The notes beneath the pieces are model-generated. The model was not told the DNA's origin, ran no database searches, and was given only the letters and a program-made list of their open reading frames with translations. The translations under genes were made by a program, and so were the position numbers. Positions 42,847 to 48,495 of a stretch of 48,495 bases of DNA are shown piece after piece; position 1 is the stretch's first letter, and every line of letters begins with the position of its first letter. This DNA comes from Cryptosporangium minutisporangium. GTDB taxonomy: Bacteria; Actinomycetota; Actinomycetes; Mycobacteriales; Cryptosporangiaceae. Where the stretch lies: NCBI RefSeq assembly GCF_039536245.1, contig NZ_BAAAYN010000002.1, positions 153,942 to 202,436 of the forward strand, written 5' to 3'.

Positions 42847-43036
42847 GCGTCACCCAGAAAACGCGACACCCACCAGGCGTCCTGTCCAGAAAGCACGACA
42901 ACCACAGCAGACGTCACCCGGGAAGCGCAGCAACCACCGCGGCGTCACCCAGAAAGCGCAACAACCACCGCAAGCGTCGCCCAGAAAGCGCAACAACCAC
43001 CGCAAGCGTCGCCCGGAAAGCGCGACAACCAACCGA
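42847..43036. repeat. Tandem array of about six 30-34 bp imperfect repeats (cluster 1)
   Basis: Units begin GCGTCACCC or GCGTCGCCC, continue AGAAAGCGC or similar, then ACAACCACCGC. Approximate bounds are 42847, 42877, 42911, 42942, 42974 and 43006. Two adjacent 32-bp units are nearly identical. Unit length varies and is not a multiple of 3, so this is not coding sequence. It fills the 353-bp gap between the sigma-like gene and the M56 peptidase gene; a degenerate unit also lies at about 42829-42846. Confidence 0.75.
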
Positions 43037-43074
43037 CGGCGGTTACGCGAGCTCTCCGCGGCGAAGCGGGCGCG

Positions 43075-44019
43075 TCAGGCGACCGCGAGCGGCAGCGCGA
43101 ACGCCCAGAACGGGGAGGTGGCCGTCACCGCGGCGGCCGCGTAGGACAGCGTCCGCAGCCACCAGGACGGCGCGGGCGGCTCCAGGAGCCGCCGCACCCG
43201 CGGCAACACCGCGAGATCCGTCGATCCCAGTGCCCCGGACGGCGCCACGCCGCTCGCACCCGCCGCACCGACCCGGGCGAGCGCGGCGGCCAGCACCGCA
43301 CGGTCCCGGCCCAGGCACGCCCGGTCGTCCGCGAGCATCTCGACGAGCTGCGCGACCGCCCGCCGCGTGCGCTGGGTACCGGCGAGCCCGAACATCGCTT
43401 CCGACCAGGCCGCGAACGGCAGCAGCAACAGGTCGTGCCGCTCGGCCAGGTGTGCGTGCTCGTGTGCGAGGACGGCGTCCAGCTCATCGGGCTCGAGCAG
43501 GGACAGCGCGCCGGTCGTGATGACGACCCGGGAACTCGGCCCGGGCAGGCAGTAGGCCGCCGCCGCGGGATGCTCGATCAGCCGGGCACCCGCGCCGGTG
43601 GCCCGGGCCGGGCTGACCCGGTTCGGCCACGGCGTGCTCACCAGGTCGACCAGCTCGCGCTGGCGCGCGCGGCACCGTGTCGCCCGCCAGGAGGACACCG
43701 CGGTCATCGTCAGCAGCCAGCCGAACAGCCCGATCGCCGCACCCAGCAGGAACAGGTGCACGACGTCGAGCCCACCGCTGAGGTCGCCGGAACGCCAGTA
43801 CGCGGCCAGCGCACCCGGCAGCGACCCAGCCAGCGGCGCGAGTGCGGCCGCCAGGACCGCTCCCCCGGCAGCCAGCCCGGCGGCCAGGCCGAGCGCCTGC
43901 CAGAGCACGAGAACCGCGCGCGGCTCACGCTGGACCCACGCCGCACGGGACAGCGCGGCCGGCACCGGGCCGATCAGCAGGACGGCGACGATGCCGAGAC
44001 CCGCAATCGTGGTCAGCAC
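43075..44019 (-). CDS. M56 family (BlaR1-like) membrane metallopeptidase
   Basis: A 314-aa protein with about four membrane helices (near residues 5-25, 37-65, 87-108 and 288-312). The gluzincin motif HEHAH lies at 186-190, followed by an ExxAD-type element (E227-D231) that could supply the third zinc ligand. M56 peptidases such as BlaR1 cleave a partner repressor; this one has no extracellular penicillin-binding sensor, as in the short actinobacterial members. It lies 85 bp downstream of a BlaI-family repressor on the same strand, its likely substrate or co-regulated partner. The GTG at 44019 begins directly with the first helix; the ribosome site is weak. Confidence 0.88.
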   Translation of the reverse strand: MLTTIAGLGIVAVLLIGPVPAALSRAAWVQREPRAVLVLWQALGLAAGLAAGGAVLAAALAPLAGSLPGALAAYWRSGDLSGGLDVVHLFLLGAAIGLFGWLLTMTAVSSWRATRCRARQRELVDLVSTPWPNRVSPARATGAGARLIEHPAAAAYCLPGPSSRVVITTGALSLLEPDELDAVLAHEHAHLAERHDLLLLPFAAWSEAMFGLAGTQRTRRAVAQLVEMLADDRACLGRDRAVLAAALARVGAAGASGVAPSGALGSTDLAVLPRVRRLLEPPAPSWWLRTLSYAAAAVTATSPFWAFALPLAVA

Positions 44020-44104
44020 GGGGCGACCTAGCCGGCGGCCGGCGGCCGGTCGATGCGCGTAGTCACTTCCGCCTCCCTGGTGGCGAGCTGGGGAAAGTGC
44101 AGCA

Positions 44105-44479
44105 CTACGCCGAGGCCTTGCCCGACCGGCGCAAGGCCTCGTCGAGCGCGCCGGAGAGGGCAGCGGCCTCCTCCGGGCTCACCCGACCAGCGAAGCGCAC
44201 CAGCGCGGCGGTGCGGTCGGCGGCGTCGCCGAGCGCCTCGTCCATCAGCTCGGCGATGTAGTCCTCGCGAGTGGCGGTCGGGGTGTACGTGTGGGCCCAT
44301 CGGTCACGGCATCGTTCGACGCGACCTTTCGATTCGAGGCGGGACAGCACGGTGAGCACCGTGGTCTTCGCCAGTTCGCGATTGGCCAGCGAATCGGCCA
44401 CCTCGCGGGCCGTGCGTGGAGCGTCGGCGGACCAAAGGACCTCCATCACCGCTCGCTCCAACTCGCCCAACCGGGCCAT
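44105..44479 (-). CDS. BlaI/MecI/CopY-family transcriptional repressor
   Basis: A 124-aa protein with an N-terminal winged helix: LGELERAVMEVLWSADAPRTAREVADSLANRELAKTTVLTVLSRLESKG, where the recognition helix is KTTVLTVLSRL (about 38-48). The C-terminal helical part is for dimerisation. Members repress beta-lactamase, copper or respiration genes and are inactivated by cleavage through an M56 peptidase. The ATG at 44479 has GGAAGGAG 7 nt upstream; the frame to 44671 is unsupported. It is followed by the M56 gene, a standard pair, and preceded by a perfect palindrome at 44516-44532, so autorepression is probable. The inducing signal is unknown, and no beta-lactamase gene is in the window. Confidence 0.93.
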   Translation of the reverse strand: MARLGELERAVMEVLWSADAPRTAREVADSLANRELAKTTVLTVLSRLESKGRVERCRDRWAHTYTPTATREDYIAELMDEALGDAADRTAALVRFAGRVSPEEAAALSGALDEALRRSGKASA

Positions 44480-44515
44480 TGGGGGTCTCCTTCCGCCACG
44501 ACGGACGCATCTCCA

Positions 44516-44532
44516 GTCTACGGAACGTAGAC
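44516..44532. promoter_or_regulatory. Perfect palindrome, candidate BlaI-type operator
   Basis: GTCTACG-GAA-CGTAGAC is a 17-bp perfect inverted repeat, 37 nt upstream of the blaI-family start codon. BlaI/MecI operators are dyads built around TAC/GTA half-sites, and this one fits that pattern. Confidence 0.75.
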
Positions 44533-44721
44533 GGGGATTGAGGAATCGTCCGAACGAGGGACCTGTCGAGCCCGAACGCGACCCACTGTCCGCAAACGCG
44601 CGTGGAGTTCCCGAAATCGCTGTCGGGTAGCCGACAGTAACCGCCGCGCCCGCCCCGCTGACGGCGTTCACCGATGTAGTGGCAGGTCACCGGCGCTGCT
44701 CTGGCCTGCGGATGCGGCCAC

Positions 44722-44765
44722 CTCACACGGATCTCACATCGACCTCACCGCGGCTTCACGGCGAA
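44722..44765 (+). promoter_or_regulatory. Four 11-bp phased TCAC direct repeats upstream of sigB
   Basis: CTCAC, CTCAC, CTCAC and TTCAC begin at 44722, 44733, 44744 and 44755, exactly 11 bp apart. Such 11-bp direct repeats are the form of PhoP-type boxes in actinobacteria (TCACAGC repeats in M. tuberculosis, GTTCACC repeats in Streptomyces). The last repeat ends 76 nt before the sigB start. The blaI-sigB gap (44480-44840) contains no other gene. Confidence 0.55.
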
Positions 44766-44840
44766 AACGCGAGCCTGGTTTCCACGACGCACAGTACGCG
44801 GGGGAGTCCACCTCCCCCGCGCCACGAGGAGGCGAGCCGG

Positions 44841-45968
44841 GTGTCCGTTCCGCTCATGATCGAGGAAGCGTTCGACGTGTACCTCGTGCCCGGGGATGTC
44901 GACGCCGACAGCGCCGACGTCCGCCGCAGCGGTGACACTGCGACTGGGGAAGACGACGCCGTCTCCCAGTCCCGCATCGACGGGGCAGAAGACGAGCCAG
45001 AGACCCCTCGGCGCACCCGCGGTAGCCGCGGCGCCGACGACTCGACCGGGCGCGGCGTCTCCGCCGACCTGGTCCGCGCTTACCTGAACGGGATCGGCAA
45101 GACCAAGCTGCTGACCGCCGTCGAGGAGGTCGACCTGGCCAAGCGCATCGAGGCCGGGCTCTTCGCCGGCCAGGCGCTGGAGGATCCCGCCCGCGTGCTG
45201 AGCGCCGACGACCGGGTCGACCTGGCCGAGGTCGCCCGCGACGGCGTCGCCGCGAAGAACCACCTGCTCGAGGCGAACCTGCGCCTGGTCGTCAGCGTGG
45301 CCAAGCGGTACACCGGCCGGGGCATGTCGCTGCTCGACCTGATCCAGGAGGGCAACCTCGGCCTGATCCGCGCGGTGGAGAAGTTCGACTACACCAAGGG
45401 CTTCAAGTTCTCGACCTACGCCACCTGGTGGATCCGGCAGGCGATCACCCGGGCGATGGCCGACCAGTCCCGCACGATCCGGCTGCCCGTCCACCTGGTC
45501 GAGCAGATCAACCGGCTGGTCCGCGCCCGTCGCGACCTGTCGATCTCGCTGGGCCGCGAGCCCTCGCCGGCCGAGCTCGCCACCGAGCTGGGCATCGAGC
45601 CGTTCCGCGTCGTGGAGCTGCTCGGCTACGACCGCGAGCCGGTGAGCCTCGACCAGACCGTCGGCGACGACGGCGAAAGCCAGCTCGGTGACTTCATCGC
45701 CGACGCCGACCCGATGAGCCCGGCCGACAACGTCTCGTACGCGCTGCTCAAGGCCGAGGTCAACAAGGTGCTGGCGACGCTCTCCGACCGCGAGCGCGAG
45801 GTGATCCGGCTCCGCTTCGGCCTCGACGACGGCCGCCAGCGCACGCTCGACGAGATCGGCCGCGACTTCGGGCTCTCCCGCGAGCGCATCCGGCAGATCG
45901 AGAAGGGCACGATGGCGAAGCTGCGCGACCCGCTGCGGGCCGAGCCGCTCCGCGCGTACGTGAGCTAA
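44841..45968 (+). CDS. sigB: Group 2 RNA polymerase sigma factor (SigB-like)
   Basis: A 375-aa primary-like sigma factor with a shorter N-terminus than SigA. An acidic, variable start (residues 1-72) is followed by region 1.2 ([18 protein letters not shown], about 75-108), region 2 (about 135-218, with [20 protein letters not shown] and [10 protein letters not shown]), region 3, and region 4.2 ([21 protein letters not shown], about 332-352). Regions 2.4 and 4.2 are almost identical to those of the SigA protein at 28.5 kb, so promoter recognition should overlap; SigB-type factors serve stress and stationary phase. The GTG at 44841 has GAGGAGG 8 nt upstream; the open frame to 44679 covers the regulatory region. 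A terminator with a TTCG loop follows. Confidence 0.94.
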   Translation: MSVPLMIEEAFDVYLVPGDVDADSADVRRSGDTATGEDDAVSQSRIDGAEDEPETPRRTRGSRGADDSTGRGVSADLVRAYLNGIGKTKLLTAVEEVDLAKRIEAGLFAGQALEDPARVLSADDRVDLAEVARDGVAAKNHLLEANLRLVVSVAKRYTGRGMSLLDLIQEGNLGLIRAVEKFDYTKGFKFSTYATWWIRQAITRAMADQSRTIRLPVHLVEQINRLVRARRDLSISLGREPSPAELATELGIEPFRVVELLGYDREPVSLDQTVGDDGESQLGDFIADADPMSPADNVSYALLKAEVNKVLATLSDREREVIRLRFGLDDGRQRTLDEIGRDFGLSRERIRQIEKGTMAKLRDPLRAEPLRAYVS

Positions 45969-45984
45969 CCCCGCGGTGGTTGAG

Positions 45985-46004
45985 GCCGGGCCTTCGGGCC
46001 CGGC
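45985..46004 (+). terminator. Intrinsic terminator of sigB
   Basis: An 8-bp stem GCCGGGCC/GGCCCGGC closes a TTCG tetraloop, with two further weak pairs at the base, and is followed by a pyrimidine-rich stretch ending in TTTT (46005-46015). It begins 16 nt after the stop. Confidence 0.92.
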
Positions 46005-46186
46005 TTCTTCATTTTCACGCGTGCTCGCGCACCACCGCCGGACAGTGGCCACCGCAAGGCGCACCCGCGGGACACGCCGGGGGCGGCGCCGCGGAGTCTC
46101 CCGGTGCGTGCCGGGTGCGGATGCGGAACTTCCCGGAGCGCGCGGCGTGGGAACACAGAACCTCGCCGTGCCGGCAGGGCGGAGGC

Positions 46187-46338
46187 GCGGAAGCGCGGGG
46201 ACGCGGAAGCGCGGGGACACGGAAGCGCGGAAGCGCGGGGACGCGGAAGCGCGGGGACGCGGGGACGCGGAAGCGCGGGGACGCGGGGACGCGGAAGCGC
46301 GGAAGCGCGGAAGCGCGGAAGCGCGGAAGCGCGGAATC
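46187..46338. repeat. Nineteen-unit octanucleotide array with two alternating unit types
   Basis: Nineteen 8-bp units fill 46187-46338 without interruption. Type A is GCGGAAGC and type B GCGGGGAC, in the order A B A B A A B A B B A B B A A A A A A, with single-base variants at units 5 (ACGGAAGC) and 19 (GCGGAATC). The period is not a multiple of 3, so it is non-coding. It lies in the 1.2-kb interval between sigB and the MFS gene. Confidence 0.95.
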
Positions 46339-46394
46339 TTGCGGGACGCGCCGAGGAGGGGCGTGGGCTTCGGGGGACGTGCCCGGATGGGCGT

Positions 46395-46540
46395 CGCCGT
46401 TCTCCAGGCAAGCGCCGCGGTGGATGTCGCCGTTCACGGTGAACGCCGCGGTGGGTGTCGCCGCTTCCGCGCCCAGGCGCGGGGAGCGCCACAACCATGC
46501 TCGGGTGACTCGGAGAGCGCGACAGCCATGTCCGGCGCGA
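46395..46540. repeat. Dispersed ~31-bp repeat family, cluster 2 (both orientations)
   Basis: At 46395-46475 two to three units in minus orientation read GGTGGATGTCGCCGTTCACG and GGTGGGTGTCGCCGCTTCC, ending GAACGCCGC. At 46480-46535 plus-orientation units read GGAGCGCCACAACCATG and GGAGAGCGCGACAGCCATG. They match the reverse complement and the direct form of the 42.8-kb array but are more diverged. Confidence 0.5.
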
Positions 46541-46678
46541 CGCCGGAGCCGGGCAGCGCGCCCGCGCCGGCCGGTGCGCCCGCGCCGGCCGCTGCCGCGA
46601 GCCAGCGTGGGCGCAGTACGGAACGCCGGAACGTGGCTCTCCCCGGAGGGGGCGGGCGGTGGGACGTCGGTCTCACCT

Positions 46679-46728
46679 GATGAAAGTCGGATCCTGCACG
46701 TCATGACGTGCAGGATCCGACTTTCATC
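46679..46728. repeat. Fifty-bp perfect palindrome
   Basis: Positions 46679-46703 (starting GATGAAAGTCGGATCC) are the exact reverse complement of 46704-46728, 25 bp per arm with no spacer and centre ACGTCATGACGT. It is isolated from genes: sigB ends 711 bp before it and the MFS gene starts 433 bp after it. As RNA it would fold into a very stable hairpin; as DNA it could be a cruciform or a mobile palindromic element. Confidence 0.95.
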
Positions 46729-46922
46729 CGCCGGCCGGAATCAGGTGTTCCCGTCACTGGCGACACCACCCCCCATACCGGCGTCCCGTCCTAGCGGGAG
46801 TCGGCCCAGCATTCGCGGAAATCGGACCTCCGACAGCAACGAGCTCCCATAACCCGAGACGCGTCCCATCAACTGGGACCAGCCCCCTGGCTCAACCAGG
46901 CCGCCGCGGATCGCACCCCCCG

Positions 46923-47030
46923 CTATGACGCGGAAGGCACGCCAGCCATCCCCAGCAGGCACCCGGAAACGGCGCCAACACCACCACGCCAGGCGCCCGG
47001 AAACGGCGCCCACCACGCATGCACCGCAGG
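46923..47030. repeat. Dispersed ~31-bp repeat family, cluster 3
   Basis: Three imperfect units begin near GGAAGGCACGCCAGCC (46932), GGAAACGGCGCCAACACC (46966) and GGAAACGGCGCCCACCAC (47000). Segments such as GGCACCC and GGCGCCC separate them. The order of blocks matches the 42.8-kb array in plus orientation. The sequence between here and the MFS gene (47031-47149) shows no gene. Confidence 0.5.
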
Positions 47031-47149
47031 CAGAAGAAACTCGCCGCCCGAGCGGCCGGACACTCGCTGCGCGTTTCGGCGACGTACGAGTGCCCGGAAC
47101 GCCCAGCGCTCCACGGTGTACACCTCGTCGAACCGGTCGCGAGGGCACG

Positions 47150-47155
47150 TAGGGT
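47150..47155 (+). promoter_or_regulatory. -10 box of a leaderless transcript (MFS gene)
   Basis: TAGGGT is followed by exactly 6 nt and the ATG at 47162, which has no ribosome site. Confidence 0.5.
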
Positions 47156-47161
47156 CGAATC

Positions 47162-48376
47162 ATGGACCCGGCCGGCGAGACAGCGGCGGCGCTCACGCCG
47201 ACCGGGGTGCCCGACCCGGACCGCACGACGCGGCCGGACCGGGCAGCGCGCCGGGCCCGCATCGCCACGTTCTACACGTTCGGCGCGAACGGCGCACTGT
47301 ACGGCGCCTGGGTGCCGTGGATCCCCGAGCTGAAGGCCGACCTGCGGCTCTCCGCCGGCGTACTCGGGTTGGCGCTGCTCGGAGTCGCGATCGGATCGAT
47401 GGTCTCGCTGCCGCTGGGTGGCGCCGCCGCGGTCCGGTTCGGCAGCCCGCGGGCGGTGCGCGCCGCGTTCGTCGCGACGTGCGCTCTGGCGGTGCTCCCC
47501 GGGCTGGCGGCCAACGGCGTCTCGCTGTTCGTCGCGCTGTTCGTCTGGGGCCTCGCGGTCGGCGCCTGCGACGTGACGATGAACGTCCAGGCGGTGAGCG
47601 TCGAGCGTCGGTACGGCCGTTCGGTGCTGTCGGGCTTCCACGCGATGCTGAGCCTGGGCGCGCTGGTCGGCGCCGGGCTCGGCAGCCTGGGGGCCGCGTG
47701 GTCGATGCCGGTGTCGACGCACATGGGGCTCGTCGCGGCGATCCTGCTGGCCGGATGGCTGCCGGTGAGCCGCTGGTTCGTCCCCGACTGGGTCGACGAG
47801 GACGCGGAGACCCCGCCGCTGTTCGCCCGGCCGAGCGGACGGTTGCTCGCGCTCGGCGCGGTGGGATTCATCGTCCTGAGCAGCGAGGGCGCCGTCGGCG
47901 ACTGGAGCGGCGTCTACCTGCGGGAGAACCTCGCGGTGGACGTCGGCGCCGCAGGCCTCGGATTCGTCGCGTTCAGCGCGACGATGACGGTCGGGCGACT
48001 ACTCGGGGATCGCGTGTTGACCCGCGTCGGGGCGCGCCGGGCCATGCAGTGGCTCTGCGCGCTGGCCGCGATCGGGCTGGGCGGCGGGCTGCTCACCGGG
48101 GAGCCGGCCGGCACCGTGGTCGGCTTCGCCGTGCTCGGGTTCGGACTCTCGTGCACGTTCCCGGCGCTGGTGTCGACGGCCGGTAGCGGGAGCGCGCACC
48201 CCGGCGCGGCGATCGCGGCGGTCACCACGTGCGGATACGTGGGGTTCCTGGTCGGGCCGCCGGGGATCGGGGCGCTCACCGAACTCGTCGGGCTGCGGCT
48301 CGCGCTCGGCGTGCTGCCTGCCCTGCTCCTCGTCGCGCTGGCGCTCGTCACGTTGTCCGTGCCGCGCCGTCCCTGA
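47162..48376 (+). CDS. MFS transporter
   Basis: A 404-aa major facilitator with about twelve helices, starting RIATFYTFGANGALYGAWVPWIPELKADLRLSAGVLGLALLGVAIGSM (about residues 33-80). The FxxNGxxxGxWxPxIPxLKxxLxLSxGxLGxALLGxAxGSM pattern is that of a bacterial MFS subgroup related to FucP/YbjJ-type transporters, and motif-A-like residues sit after the second helix. Other landmarks are GACDVTMNVQAVSVERRYGRSVLSGFHA (about 139-166) and SSEGAVGDWSGVYL near 240-253. The substrate is unknown; such proteins often export sugars or drugs. The first 30 residues are hydrophilic and cytoplasmic. The gene is alone, probably leaderless, and its 3' flank is a tandem repeat. Confidence 0.9.
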   Translation: MDPAGETAAALTPTGVPDPDRTTRPDRAARRARIATFYTFGANGALYGAWVPWIPELKADLRLSAGVLGLALLGVAIGSMVSLPLGGAAAVRFGSPRAVRAAFVATCALAVLPGLAANGVSLFVALFVWGLAVGACDVTMNVQAVSVERRYGRSVLSGFHAMLSLGALVGAGLGSLGAAWSMPVSTHMGLVAAILLAGWLPVSRWFVPDWVDEDAETPPLFARPSGRLLALGAVGFIVLSSEGAVGDWSGVYLRENLAVDVGAAGLGFVAFSATMTVGRLLGDRVLTRVGARRAMQWLCALAAIGLGGGLLTGEPAGTVVGFAVLGFGLSCTFPALVSTAGSGSAHPGAAIAAVTTCGYVGFLVGPPGIGALTELVGLRLALGVLPALLLVALALVTLSVPRRP

Positions 48377-48387
48377 CCCAGGCCGCA

Positions 48388-48495
48388 CCAGACGGGCTCA
48401 GCACAGGCACCGCACGGGCTCAACGCAGGCGCCAGACGGGCTCAGCACAAGCGCTGGGCGGGCTCAGCACAAGCGGCGGGCGGACTCAGCACAAG
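48388..48495. repeat. Tandem array of 22-bp repeats running off the window end
   Basis: Five units of 22 bp with consensus near CCAGACGGGCTCAGCACAAG-CG begin at 48388, 48410, 48432, 48454 and 48476; the last is cut by the window edge. The invariant core is CTCAGCACAAG (CTCAACGCAGG in unit 2). It starts 11 nt after the MFS stop. Confidence 0.9.

Noticed and set aside
42847-43036. CRISPR array
   Set aside because: The roughly 32-bp units are tandem and similar along their whole length, with no unique spacers between constant repeats, and no cas genes are nearby.
46434-46680. Arg/Ala/Pro frames in the sigB-MFS gap
   Set aside because: Frames here cross the 8-bp array and the dispersed repeats, give only simple-sequence peptides and lack starts with ribosome sites.

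Overview
The window is very GC-rich, uses GTG starts freely, and carries actinobacterial marker genes (rbpA, opcA, two group 1/2 sigma factors, DUF3039, DUF3093, DUF3099, DUF3159, DUF3710 and DUF4193 proteins). It is chromosomal DNA of a high-GC actinobacterium, perhaps a Cryptosporangium/Frankia/Micromonospora-type organism; the genus is a guess. From dxs to sigB the gene order recalls the Mycobacterium tuberculosis Rv2682c-Rv2710 segment (recalled from memory, not computed).

Region by region. 1-3.7 kb: the end of a probable pgi, then zwf-opcA-pgl, an overlapping operon for the oxidative pentose phosphate pathway. 3.8-6.6 kb: rbpA and secG, then an OmpR/HisKA two-component system, all on the minus strand. 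6.8-8.2 kb: a HEAT-repeat protein and a decayed FitAB/VapBC-type toxin-antitoxin remnant ending against dxs (8.2-10.2 kb). 10.6-15.3 kb: a xylose-type sugar ABC operon (permease, single-domain ATPase, lipoprotein binding protein) facing a divergent ROK regulator. 15.4-20.3 kb: an RNA methyltransferase overlapping a KimA-like permease, divergent from two TrkA/Ceo-type subunits, so a potassium locus. 20.4-28.2 kb: conserved actinobacterial genes including dut and suhB, with a degenerate RsgA-like GTPase and a LytR_C protein. 28.5-34.4 kb: the principal sigma factor, a DUF7455 zinc protein, a superfamily 2 helicase, a YihY/BrkB membrane protein and a DUF3039 protein. 34.5-40.5 kb: pseudouridine catabolism (psuG plus a PfkB kinase), DUF3099, GNAT, HhH-GPD, a class I methyltransferase and dtd. 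40.7-42.7 kb: a large ECF-sigma-like protein tethered to the membrane. 43.1-44.5 kb: a blaI-M56 peptidase pair with a perfect operator palindrome. 44.8-46.0 kb: sigB. 46.0-47.1 kb: a gene-free stretch full of repeats. 47.2-48.4 kb: an MFS transporter followed by a 22-bp tandem array that runs off the end.

Themes. Many genes are joined by 4-nt ATGA/GTGA overlaps. Several monocistronic genes look leaderless: a TANNNT-like box lies exactly 6 nt before the start codon at 14171, 23328, 34549 and 47162. RbpA and the sigma factors it is known to support in other actinobacteria all lie in this window. The most unusual items are the membrane-tethered sigma-like protein, the decayed toxin-antitoxin module, the dispersed repeat family of about 32 bp (42.8-47.0 kb), a 50-bp perfect palindrome, a 19-unit octanucleotide array, and 11-bp phased TCAC repeats before sigB.
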